Below are positions 33,856-44,607 of a stretch of 64,000 bases of DNA, in pieces (position 1 is the first letter of the stretch; each line of letters starts with the position of its first letter). Source of the DNA: Scleroderma bovista (Eukaryota; Basidiomycota; Agaricomycetes; Boletales; Sclerodermataceae); assembly GCA_037178675.1 (NCBI GenBank), contig JAYMGJ010000183.1:1-64000 (forward strand), given 5' to 3'. The position numbers and the translations under genes are program-made. The notes below the pieces were generated by a model. It was not told where the DNA came from and made no database searches. It saw only the letters and a program-made list of their open reading frames with translations.

Positions 33856-35150
33856 TCAAACAATGTGACTATCTTCCCCTCTCCAGGATCCATCCTGAAC
33901 TACAAATGCACTCATTGTGCGACTGGGGACTGAGGTTGAACACTGAGAAGAAGCCGCCTCTCGGATTGAAAGAATAAGGCGACAACCAGCACATATTGTA
34001 ATTGGTCCACCAAAGGGGAGACTCTGTGCCAACCATTCAACCTTCAAGCTCGCAGTGTTATTCAGAAATAGAACAAATGTGACCAGCGGACTGCATCTTA
34101 TAATCAAATCTTATCCAACAATGATATGGGAATTCTCACCAAACAAAGTATATGACATTTCCATGGATCAGAGAATCGACTAGTTGTGGTATGTTAAACC
34201 TCGCCGATTGGGAACGATATTGCTGCCTAGAATGCTTGATACCAGCCCAGACAGCAAGTAAAGCCAAAATAGTCTCGAAAGTGAAAGAAGGGACCCATAG
34301 GTATTCACTATATGCTGTGGTGTCCTGACTGACACACAGTCCTATGTCATGATAGTAGTATTCTGTAATGTAGACGTTCTCAGCAAATGTTTCTGCAGCA
34401 AAGGTCAGAAGCTGAGACAGTGAAAGTCTTGATGAAAGCCGATGACGTACCATTGCTGAAAAGGCTGTCTGAGATCAAAATCCAGAGCAAGATACCGACC
34501 TCTGCGACAAAAAATGTCACCATATAAACCAGGAGTCTCTTCGAGCCATGATAAAGGGCATAAAGGCGCATCTGTAGGATCACTGTGATAAATTCAGCAA
34601 GACTGCACTGGATCGTGGCATTGAGATAGTGCCTTGTACTGCCCACACAACAATCAAATGCGCCCAGGATTCAGTTCCGAAGAGGAATTTGCCTATAATT
34701 TTGTTAATAGAGCTAAATTGTAAGGGATAACCACGTACAACTAGACAATCATACCGGAATATTTGGAGGTCAGTGGCACAACTTCAGATTAAAAAACATC
34801 GTACGTCTATCATGCCTTAGCTGGTACAACCACTGCATGATGTTTATTTTGAACTTACTTTGACTGTCGATCCAATGGGTATTACTTCACTGATCATCAA
34901 CATCGTGAATACAAAAAAGATTGTCCTACGCACAGACAATGGTAGCCCTAGTATGAGTGGAATACAAATATCAGTGCACAGTGCATCATATAGCAAAGGG
35001 GTAACTTACAGGTTGTAAAACGTTCCGAAGTACCGAACCTACGTCAACTTGCGGTCAGAAGTTGACAATGTCATATAAACTAAAGGAAATCGCACGAATA
35101 TATACAATGCGGAGGTCAGATTCCAACGGTACTTCTTTACCGCCATATCA
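33856..35150 (-). CDS. DUF6533-type multi-pass membrane protein (approximate model)
   Basis: Several minus-strand exons join into a typical Agaricomycete seven-helix membrane protein. They include an N-terminal piece with KKYRWNLTSALYIFVR, a middle piece with ITVILQMRLYALYHGSKRL, a piece with LWVPSFTFETILALLAVWAG leading to LVDSLIHGNVIYF, and a C-terminal piece with CRLILSIREAASSQ. These motifs are shared with the large DUF6533 family, whose function is unknown. The first and several internal exon borders are not fixed, so outer limits are estimates and the gene may be damaged. A related gene lies at about 52950-54308. Confidence 0.6.
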
Positions 35151-37800
35151 GCTTCACGCAAAATCGACACAATAAAAGAAATACCCAAATATGCTCAATC
35201 TGAGAATGGAAAATGGGGTCAGAGAAGCAGGATCGACAACAATACTGATTAGTAGTACGTGCCTCTTGATCTAGGGTCAGAACTAATGCATTACATTGTC
35301 AATAATCCATTTCCAGTAAGCCACACGCGTATTTTGCCTCACAAAATTCATAGAACAAGAACACACCAACTGCCACTACAGTAGTAGTAGTACTTCAGCG
35401 CCGAACTTTGTAACAAATGGGCACACCCACAGTAAGTCTGCATTGACATCTGGTATGCTACTATTAGCACTTCCAAGGGACCAAGTTGGTCTGCTGGAAT
35501 TGGAGACCCAACCACTGTTGCCATAACAGTTTGCAGCTAGCAAATGATGTGTTCCTCTGGAAGGGTAGGGACAGTCTGAAACAAACAAAGTTGGGTGGTC
35601 AAATCACGAGAACCATTGCAGTCCTTTATCTTACATCTTGCACATCTTGATCGAAGCACAGCAAGTCCATTATGTGACCGTAGCAATGGTCATCGCCTAA
35701 TTATATAATTCATCTCATTTCTCGCCGTCCCTTCCTACCCCCGCATCTGAAGATCTGATGTTCTGGTGTAATATATCTCCGACGGCAGGTTATGTACATA
35801 CCTTGGCAAGGTTTACCTCAACCCAATATTTTTGAGAAAGTGCAAGCCCCTGGTGTGGCAAAAACCGAAAGCGTAGTCATTGATCCGATCACCTTGGACC
35901 TTACAAACTTCCTGAAAAGTCGATCAAGCGTCAAACACAATGATTGAATGGTTATTAGTAGTTATTTATTTTGCTTTGCGAACTGTTACGAGTTTCCATT
36001 TTCCGTGCACGCTGCGTAGTTACATAATATCAAATGGCCAGTGACTACTGTAGTGCGACGACGACTGAATGCACCCACCCACGCAAGGTAATATCGGACT
36101 GACGACAACGATGACAACCACCCTGCATACGCACGAGGTTTCGCCTATAAATTTTCCGTGTCAATGTTGACGTCCAATGGTCCAGTACGCCAGTGCACAC
36201 TGCACACGCACTGGCACTCTCCAGTCAGCCGCGTTCCCTCAACTCGACGGTACCGCAGCTCATTGTGCCGCATCCTCGTCGATCGCCATCGCCATCGCCA
36301 GCCGCCCTCAATGCCCGTCGCAATCGCTTCGTCTGTACCCAACGTTGCGCCTTGCTTGGCTCTCAACTCGTTTGAAGACAAATATTTGACTCGGGCTGAT
36401 TCTCCAGGACTTCAACTGGCGCGTTCCCCGGTACGTATACGTCGTGCCGACTCGGGCTGCTCAATATTGAGTCCAATAGGTGAGTTATGCGTTTTCGAAC
36501 CGTTTCGGCGCCTTCTGATATTCTTCGCGCCGTTTTCAGCCATTTTCACGTTCTCTGTAACGCTTTGCACGTCCGTGTACGTATCCCCACACCAGTCGTC
36601 TTCTTCGCCCTCCGTCTCGTCACCGCCGCCTTGAATGACGACCATCAACTGGTTTCAGTACTAACCAGGCGAAGTCTTCTCAATTAATTTGCAATTGGAT
36701 CCTGCGAAGGGGAAAGGGCGCGAAAGGACCCTTGATCATGCGAGCGAGGGCTGAACTTCGGTGAAACTACGGGTGAGTGACAATCACTGCGGAATATTTT
36801 CGACAAAGATGGCGCAGGACTTGCGTTTATTGACTCATTGGGCGGGCACGCCACCTATGGGTGCTATTACTTTGTTGTTAACACACTACACGTGACGGTG
36901 CCTGCGCCCGGAAGGAGTCTGAAATAGCAATCGACTCGTGAATGTCAAAGTCTTCATGCCACCTAGAGCCAGGCGGGCACTGGCAGGAGGGCGATTCGAT
37001 GCGTGCTTTTTCATTGCAGGTAGTTCGAGCTAACAACTGTTATTTTCGTGCCATAGACAGAGGCAAAGATATGATACCACGGGCAGTTAACGACTCAGGT
37101 GTTCCGAGTAGTAGTAGAAACCCTCTGGGGTAACGGATGGGAATACAAACCAGAATGCCAATTCCTCGAGATTGTACGTCCCTCTCACTCTACGACGAAA
37201 TGTTGTCACTCGTGACATGCACACCACACAGTACAACAAAATCATCCATGCCCTTCTTGGAAAAGGCGAATTAGATCAGAGGAGGCACGACATCAAACAC
37301 GAAAGGTTGCACGGCTCCATATCTTCTACATGCATAGCAAACATCACTGTCTGTCCCCTCTCTCCACACCTAATCAAGTTACTACACGTATGACGCAACA
37401 TAGGACAAGAAGTCCTCAGCTAATTGATTCTTGCCGCAAAGTTGCAGCAACACTCATTAACACTCATTCCTGCTGCAGGTGACAAGGAGAGGCTGAGGGA
37501 AATACAGAACATTATTAAGAGTAAGTTGAGTGCATTGGGATGGAGATAAGAGGGAGAGGGAGTAAAGAGGAGCTGGGCTGACAAGAGTACAGGAATTGAA
37601 AGGTGAGTCACTTTTCGGGGATTGTTCTTTGTTGTGCGTCTTGCCTTCCTGTGTCCTGTCTCTACCTGTTTCCTGCTGTCCAAATGTGTCCACATTCGTC
37701 TGGTACTCAATCTGAGTTTCAATCTTTCCTTCTTCGTCGTACGAAGTTGATGGACGTTCACACTGACGAATGAGCTCGCGATCCCATAAGTGAGAACAGG
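35151..37800. other. Gene-poor region upstream of transposon copy B
   Basis: About 2.6 kb with only short frames. A GC-richer patch at 36150-36680 has GCCATC repeats and long overlapping frames on both strands but no domain. The last bases before 37801 are the insertion site of the retrotransposon. Confidence 0.45.
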
Positions 37801-37811
37801 GCCTTTGCAGC
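37801..37811 (+). repeat. 5' terminal inverted repeat of copy B
   Basis: GCCTTTGCAGC pairs with GCAGCAAAGGC at 43053-43063 in 10 of 11 positions. Inverted termini fit DIRS-like elements, but the match is short. Confidence 0.5.
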
Positions 37812-37941
37812 GATCACGTGAGTCTTAGATAATCTAGTCTTAGATTATCGCGCGAGTCCCTATCCCACTTTCTCCTGTCTTCTTCCTCTCAGTTCGTGTA
37901 GACTTTACGCATACACGCATACATCCATTCACCGCTTTCTG

Positions 37942-39120
37942 ATGTCTACACTTCCTTCTGGCGTTGCTCTAAATCCTCCTACGGACTCTCCTACTGTTCC
38001 TTTACCCTCCGGTCAGATCCCCTCTCCTGGAGATGTTACCTTTGATTTTGGGGCAGACGAACCTATACGCTCTCCCCCCCGTCGCCCTCGCTCTCCATCG
38101 CCCTCCCTCACCCCGTCCGAACGTGTTTTAGCCGCATATATGCAACTTTCTCCTTTTTCCAAGGAGAAAGTCGGCTCTCTCCTCGCCAAGGACTTTGCTG
38201 CTTTGACGCATTGGTCCAAGTCCAAGCTTTACCTCCCCTTTAATCTCGATGAAGACGCTCCCATCATTACTCCCGACGCTAAGTCTCTTCCTATCTTGAA
38301 TTTGATAGACGACCTTGCCGATTCTGGCTTTCACGTTCCCCTTTCACTTTTTACATACGATTCTCTTTATAAGCTTCAGAATCAACCCCTTTCAGTTAAA
38401 ACGGTTAAGGTTCATCACCGTGGCCAGAACGTTCATATTTTAGATATTAGTCATTTCCCTGTCGAGTCTGACCTCTCCCCTTTGGATTGGTACTCGGCCT
38501 GGGAACGTCTCCTTGATTGGATTGGCCGCCGTGAGGGTCACATTCGTAAACGCATGTGGTCTTGTCATTTTCGCTTTCTCGCTCGCAAGCACAAATTTGC
38601 CGAAAATTTCAGTGCCATCCTTGCCTTTGACATTGAGATTCGTTCGGCGTGTGCCTCGGACTCAGACTCCTCCATCTCTATGGATCAATACCAGGCGCGT
38701 TTCTTTCAGCTACAGATGGAACATCTTCGTTCCTCTGTCCCGTCCGAGGCCACTTCTTCTTCCTTGGACAAGCAAGCCTCTCGTTCCCAGCGTCCTACTC
38801 CATATGACCGCAAGCCGCGTAAGGACGCCACCGATGATTCCTTTCGTGGCAATCAGCGTTCAACTCCCATCTGCCTCATATGTCAACGCTCAGGTCACAA
38901 AGTCAACCAATGCAATGAAGAGGTCACGCAGAAAGGAGCACAAACATTTGCGAAATGTCGCGATGGTCGCCTCGTTAGGAAGGACAACAACAACCCAATC
39001 TGTTTTCCCTTTCAACTCGCCACCGCCAAACGTCCCTGCCGCGACAACCATCCAGATCAGCACGTCTGTGCTACCTGTGGTTCTTGCGACCACGGCGCCT
39101 CCAATCATAAGGCCACTTGA
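37942..39120 (+). CDS. Gag-like protein of retrotransposon copy B
   Basis: An uninterrupted 392-aa ORF. It has a Pro/Ser-rich N-terminus, a helical middle region (WYSAWERLLDWIGRREGH) and C-terminal zinc-binding motifs: one CCHC knuckle (CLICQRSGHKVNQC, CX2CX4HX4C) and a second Cys/His cluster (CATCGSCDHGASNH). Such proteins bind element RNA and form particles. The RT frame lies +1 relative to this ORF, so RT needs a frameshift, reinitiation or splicing. Copy A's gag is outside the window. Confidence 0.85.
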   Translation: MSTLPSGVALNPPTDSPTVPLPSGQIPSPGDVTFDFGADEPIRSPPRRPRSPSPSLTPSERVLAAYMQLSPFSKEKVGSLLAKDFAALTHWSKSKLYLPFNLDEDAPIITPDAKSLPILNLIDDLADSGFHVPLSLFTYDSLYKLQNQPLSVKTVKVHHRGQNVHILDISHFPVESDLSPLDWYSAWERLLDWIGRREGHIRKRMWSCHFRFLARKHKFAENFSAILAFDIEIRSACASDSDSSISMDQYQARFFQLQMEHLRSSVPSEATSSSLDKQASRSQRPTPYDRKPRKDATDDSFRGNQRSTPICLICQRSGHKVNQCNEEVTQKGAQTFAKCRDGRLVRKDNNNPICFPFQLATAKRPCRDNHPDQHVCATCGSCDHGASNHKAT

Positions 39121-39121
39121 T

Positions 39122-41207
39122 TCTCTTTCCCTTCCCTTTTTACGCGTCTCTGACATTTTCTCCCCTCGTCACGTCTTCATTAATCGCCTCTCTATTTCTA
39201 CCTCTCCATACGATAACGACCTGGACTTCTCGCTTATCACTACTCCTTATTCTGCTTCTGCATTTGATCATTCTCTATGCACCTTTAGTTTATTAAATCA
39301 ATATCCTGAACTTGTTGCCAAACTTTCTCACGGCTTCCCCATTGGTCACATTACTCCATTGTCTAATTCCCTTATTCCGCCTAATCATCCCAACATCGTC
39401 GATTATCACGAAGACATCCGTGCTTACATCCTCAACGAACTTCGTCTTGGCCGTTTTGCCGGCCCTTTCACCCCCCTTCAGCTTTCTTCCAAGATCGGTC
39501 CCTTCCGCTCTTCTCCTTTTCAAATTGTCGCCAAGCCTGGTATCAACGGTGCTCCTCCCAAAATTCGGGTCTGCCGCAATCTCTCTCACAAAGGCTCGTC
39601 CGGCCTTTCCGTCAACGACAAGATCAACTCCGATGATTTCCCCACTCGTTGGGGGTCTGCGGAGCTCACTGCCTTCATTGTGAGTTTACTTTTCTCTTGC
39701 GCTCTTTTGCTTTACTAGTGCGGATGTTCTTTGCCGGATGGAGCTCCTCCTTTGGACTCCTGAACGTTTGAAGACACACATTTAGTATTTCTTCCTGGGT
39801 CTGCTCCCGCTGTTGGGCGTATCCTTTCCCAACCGACCCCTTCTCCTTTTCCCTCTCGCTTCACACCTCACATCTCCCACCCTCTGCTCAGCTGGGCACT
39901 TCCTTTCTCTTATCACATCTTCTCGCTTCGCGCCTCCCTGTCGCGTCCTTTCTTTATCCTTCTTAATCCTTTGCTATGCTTGTTTCCAGGTCGCTCATGC
40001 TCCCCCTGGTTCACAAGCGGCTTCTCTCGATATCGAAGCCGCATATCGCGGCATTCCCATCCTCCCTGATCACAAGCGCTTTCTCATCGTCATGTTTGAC
40101 GATCTCCTCTATCTCGATCATGTCCTCCCCTTCGGCCTCACCTCTGCTTCTGGTCTACAAGGTGAAGTGGCAGATGCCATTGTCGACATCTGGGATGCTA
40201 AAGGTGTTGGCCCCACTCTCAAGTGGGTCGACGATTTCTGCCTTTTCCGCTCTCCCTCTCCTACCGGTTTATTCCTCGGCATTTGCAATGGTGAAGTTTA
40301 CCGCTACAATTACGACCTTGAGCATGCCAAGTCTCTCATCGCTGACCTTGGCACTCCTTGGCACAAAGAGAAGGGTCAGCCCTTCGATGATTCCGTCGAA
40401 TACATCGGTTTCCTGTGGAACATTCCACGCAAGTCTGTTGCTCTTATCGAATCGAAGCGTATTAAATACCTTTCTCGCTTGAGCCTCTTTCTTTCATCGC
40501 ATCATTCCTCCCGTGTTTTTAAACGCGATGCTGAGAAGGTAGCCGGCACCCTCAACCACATTTCTTTCGTCTTTCCCTTTGCGCGTTCATTCCTCTCCCC
40601 TCTTTACCAGTGGATTGCTGAATTCCCGGACGAGCACAAGCCACGCTTCATGAGGCCATCCGTCATCTCTGACTTGAGATGGTGGCTTTCACTTTTGTCC
40701 TCTCCCCAACCACCTCTTTCTGTCGTGCTTCCCCCTCCGCCCTTAGATCTTCAGATCTGGGTCAATGCCTCTTCTGACTTTGGCATCGGAATCTTGTTTG
40801 ACGGCTTCTGGGCGGCTTGGCATCTTATCCCTGACTGGCGCGGCCCTAGTCGCGACATTGGCTGGTTAGAATCTCTCGCCATTGAGCTCGCTGCCATCGC
40901 TATTATCTCTCAAGGTGCGCGCCATTCCCGCTATCTCATTCGAAGTGACAACGAGGGTGCCATTGCCTCCTTTCGGAAAGGCCGCTCCCGCAATTTTATG
41001 TCCAATCTCTGCATCCGTCACACGGCTCTTATCACACATGAGGCTTCGGTCTCTTTAGATTTCCTTTACGTGCCTTCTGCCGAGAACTTGGCGGATCCCA
41101 TTTCACGGGGTTCCTTTCCTTCCCCCACTCTCGCTCTCCCGAATCCTCCCGCTCTCCCCTCCTCTGTCGCTCCCTTCTTCCTTCATGGCTGCTCTGTCAG
41201 TCATTGA
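39122..41207 (+). CDS. Reverse transcriptase/RNase H of copy B (one intron)
   Basis: Two coding blocks, 39122-39679 and 39990-41207, join in phase 0 across a 310-nt GT..AG intron. The RT core shows LDIEAAYRGIPI, the VLPFGLTSA motif and the active-site KWVDDFCLF (VDD, as in DIRS RTs). The RNase H domain follows. Its first Asp is Asn here (IWVNASSDFG); copy A has Asp. The change is GAT to AAT in a CpG context. RNase H activity is probably lost. The true N-terminus is uncertain because the frame stays open upstream over the gag end; I place the start just after the gag stop. Overlap with the recombinase ORF is 23 nt. Confidence 0.78.
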
Positions 41208-42556
41208 CAATCTTTTGCAAGGCGTCGACGTGCGGGCAGCTGCAGCCTCCTTTCATTCTCGCCTCGACACCCTTTCCAGGACTCGCATTGCTTCTTCCAT
41301 TCGTCCTCCTCTCGTCAAACCACCTCGTCGCCCGCGCCCCGATTCTATCATCCACCCTTCCACCCTTCGTCCTCATGTCATTGCCAGTGATCGTCTCATC
41401 TGTTGGTCCTCTCCACATGGTGTCGATTACCTTGCTTCTCTCGAGGATCGTTACCCTCGCCCTACGGTATTTCGCCTCTTTCAGGTCATGTTGCAGTCAC
41501 TCGACTCTCGCACTCGCTCCAATTACGGTGCTGGTCTCCTTCGCTTCACTCAATTTTGTGACGACAACCATATCCCTGAGCTAGACTGTATGCCGGCCTC
41601 TTCCCAACTTTTAGCTCTTTTTTCGGCACACATCATGCGGGTCGTTCTTCCAACAAGACGCTTAACAACTGGCTTGCCGGCCTTCATTTTTGGCATACCG
41701 TCAATGGCGCGCCTTGGAACGGAGACAACATGTTACACCACGTTCGGCATGGTTTCTCCAAACTCGTTCCGCCATCGTCCAGACGCGCCAAACGCCCTCC
41801 TGTCACTCTTGAGGCCTTATGCATCTTACATGACCGTCTCGACCTTTCTAATTCCTTCGACCTCGCCGTCTGGGCTCTCGCTTCTGTTGCTTTTTGGTGT
41901 TGCTGCCGGTTAGTTCGGCTTCTCCTTCTCTTCCTTTTTCTTATCTTCCCTTTAGTCTCGGGGAACTTCTCATTCCCGATGTCAATTCTTTCAACCCTTT
42001 TAAACACGTTTCTCGTAACGTCCTTCCCCTTTCGTGCCGCTCTCTTAACAACGGTACGCGATACTCTTCCTTCCACATTCCCTGGTCCAAAACGACGCTT
42101 AACGACGGTGCTGACATTTCTGTCACCGCTCGCTCCCATCGCACTTGCCCGCTCCACGCGCTCACTTCTCATTTTTCCGGCAATCATTCCATTTCGTCCT
42201 CTGCACCTCTCTTCGCCTTTCGCACACCCGACGGTTGGTCGCCCATGACCCGTAATTGGTTTCTTCAACGTTGCAATCAAGTTTGGGTTTCTGCCGGTTT
42301 TCCCGACATGCCCGGCCATGCCTTCCATATTGGTGGCGCCACTGAGCTTCTTTTACAAGGAGTCCCCCCTGACGTTGTCGCCACGCAAGGCAGATGGAAG
42401 TCTCAGGCCTTTTTAGAGTACTGGCGTCAGATTAATAGCATCCTTCCCCTCTTTATTTCGTCGTCAGCTGACTCCTCTCGTCTTCTCTCCCTTGATACCA
42501 TCATGGACAATTTTGCTCGTCGCACCAATTCCCGCATTGTCGCTTCTCGCCGTTAA
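41185..42556 (+). pseudogene. Tyrosine recombinase of copy B, inactivated
   Basis: Same gene as at 560-1929, with the same 47-nt intron (41909-41955). A CA dinucleotide is added near 41630, giving a +2 frameshift after about 150 codons and removing the whole catalytic domain from the main frame. In the original frame the catalytic H-x-x-R motif reads HAFHIGGAT, so the second arginine is histidine, from CGT to CAT. Either change alone should abolish recombination. Other differences from copy A are mostly transitions at CpG sites. Confidence 0.9.
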
Positions 42557-43052
42557 CATGTATTTTTACTGGGTTCTTTTCGCTGTCTTTATCTCTGTCA
42601 CAGTGTTGTCGTCTCCAATATTTATTGTGTTCATGTCTCGCTCTAGTGTGTGGGGTGTGGGCGTGGCCACCCGTTGTGAGCTTCGCCCTTGTGTGGTCTG
42701 GCAGGTGGCCCCTATCTTTCCTCCTTCCACTCGTCAGACCTTTTCACGCTCAGAAGGCCTGCCCGCCGACGCCATCCTCTCGCCGCGCACCTCTCTCACC
42801 CCCTATCTTCGGGAAGTCACGTGCGCACCTCCTATCGGCTCTCGGCTCGGTCGCACCCCCTTTGGACTTTGCGCGCGACCCCCGGCCTTCCCCACACACA
42901 CCATCTATATCGTATTCTAGCTCTTCGCATCATACGATCTAGATAGCCGCTCACTGCACACTCTATCACCTCTCCTCCCTCTCGTACTATCATACTTGTA
43001 TTCTAGTCCTCTCCACTCTCATCAGCATCTCACTCGCGTCATACTCACCTCA

Positions 43053-43063
43053 GCAGCAAAGGC
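43053..43063 (+). repeat. 3' terminal inverted repeat of copy B
   Basis: GCAGCAAAGGC, identical to copy A at 2426-2436. After this base the two copies diverge. Confidence 0.55.
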
Positions 43064-43303
43064 CTGTTGCTGTGAAGTGAATGTCTGGCAGCATGGTTAA
43101 CCCGACGTACCCACGATTTGTCACGTTGCTCCCACCAGCCATACTTCCTTGGTCACCCTAGCGCCCCCGAGGATAAAGTATAAAACACGAACTTCACCGA
43201 ATCATTGTCGTCTGCCCTTTCTGTTCGACCTCAGAAACTCCCCCCTCACGAACAGTGGAGAGGCCCCTGTTTTTCTATCTAACGGTGAACTTATACAGCA
43301 AGC
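43064..43303 (+). promoter_or_regulatory. Promoter region of MBOAT gene 2, next to transposon end
   Basis: A 240-bp spacer between the end of copy B and the ATG. A TATA box (TATAAAAC) starts at 43179, about 116 bp from the element. The leader resembles that of MBOAT gene 3 (ACTTCACCG, GTCGTCTG or ATCGTCTG, CAGAAAC, CAGTGGAGA), so it was part of the gene duplication. Confidence 0.6.
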
Positions 43304-44607
43304 ATGATGTCTTTTGGCGCTGGTTGCCTGTTTCTGAACAAGGTTCTTCACGTACCATCGACTAGACAGCCTTTGGATATACATAGCACCATCGCATACC
43401 TCCTTCCAGCATGCCTCTCGTATATCATGGTCGCTATCCTCGTTATACTTCCGGGGACAAGTACGCTCCGCATCGCCGTATGGCCTCTGGCCGCAATCCT
43501 GGCGTTCCGCGCAGCGGCATGCGTCGACCTCTCCAACGGGAATCCCCAGAGAGCACTGCTTAATGTCGAATGGGCGGTAAGTCCTATATGCTATGTTATT
43601 GTTTCGGAAAACCATTTCATTCTGATTTAGTGCGGATTATCTATTAGCTCATAATGTTTATCGTTGCAATACGCACTCTGGAGTGGGCATTCTTGAAGGA
43701 ACCCCTCAAGCGCCACCTCCGTCCCGTCAATTCTACCCCATCCCTCGTCATGGACGCACTCGACCTAGCGACGAATATTCGCGGTATCGGATGGAGTTGG
43801 TCAAAGAGTGCTTATGTTCCCCCCGAGACTAGACCCACTTCTTCCCGGAGTGCTTTCTGTTCATGTGTGCTACTTTCTACTCTGGTTCAGGGCTTCATCT
43901 GTGGCATCCTCCACATTGCATTGCAAGCCTTCTCTCCAGAAGTATCCACTGTTCCGGGCGGCGGTACCATCTTTGATGCCAGCTTACCTCCCTTAATTCG
44001 CTATGTCCGATCGAGCATTATCGCAGTAGCAGCCGCATTCGGGATCTACTCTATCTTACAATTCAGCTACAGTGTCTGCACGTTGATCGGTGTTGCAGTG
44101 TTCCGCCAGGATCCCGCACAGTGGCCGCCCGTCATCCAAGCACCTTGGCTGGCGACTTCTGTGCGCGACTTTTGGAGTCGCAGATGGCACCAGCTGTTCA
44201 GGCGCAGCTTCATAGTACTCGGCGGCTGGCCGCTGTCAATCTTATTTGGACATTTGGGATACATCTTCGGCTCGTTCCTTGCATCAGGGATATTCCACCA
44301 CGCCATCGTGCTCATCTTTAATGGCAGCACCGAGATATGGTGTATGCTCTTCTCGTTCGGGATGATGGCAGCTGGGATCGTGCTAGAGGGCGCCTTTATG
44401 TCGCTCACCGGACGCAGAGTGGGCGGGTGGAAGGGGTGGCTGTGGACAATGGCGTGGTTGCTGGTGTGGGGAAACCTGATGGTGGATGGGAATGCAAGAG
44501 CAGGCATGATGGTAAGCCCAAGCATGTTGGATAGCGCATCTCCGGCGCGGGCCGTCATAGAACGCTATGTGTCGGTTTTTGACAAGTGGCTGCATACCAT
44601 TGCATGA
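43304..44607 (+). CDS. Wax-synthase-like membrane O-acyltransferase 2
   Basis: Exons 43304-43576 and 43648-44607 (71-nt intron, phase 0), 410 aa. The MBOAT motifs SRRWHQLFRRSF and SFLASGIFHHA are present, as are the family-specific stretches LPACLSYI, LEWAFLKEPLKRHLRP and SASPARAVIERYVS. It is a multi-pass ER-type membrane protein predicted to transfer acyl groups. It is closest in sequence to gene 3. Two adjacent ATG codons start the frame; the first is taken. The 3' flank has CAATAAAATA near 44711, a possible polyadenylation signal. No frame damage is seen. Confidence 0.87.

Larger units (their letters stand above)
37801..43063 (+). mobile_element. DIRS/Ngaro-like retrotransposon, copy B (full length, inactive)
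   Basis: A 5263-bp element. The 3' end is fixed by divergence from copy A. The 5' end is placed at GCCTTTGCAGC, which is nearly the inverse of the 3' terminus (10 of 11). The order is gag-like ORF, RT/RNase H, tyrosine recombinase. A short hairpin (ATAATCT..AGATTAT) lies near 37835-37855. It is about 99% identical to copy A where they overlap. Three lesions are absent from copy A: an RNase H Asp to Asn change, a 2-nt insertion in the recombinase and an Arg to His change in the H-x-x-R motif. It was therefore active recently in evolutionary time but is now probably dead. It ends 241 bp before the start of MBOAT gene 2. Confidence 0.88.
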
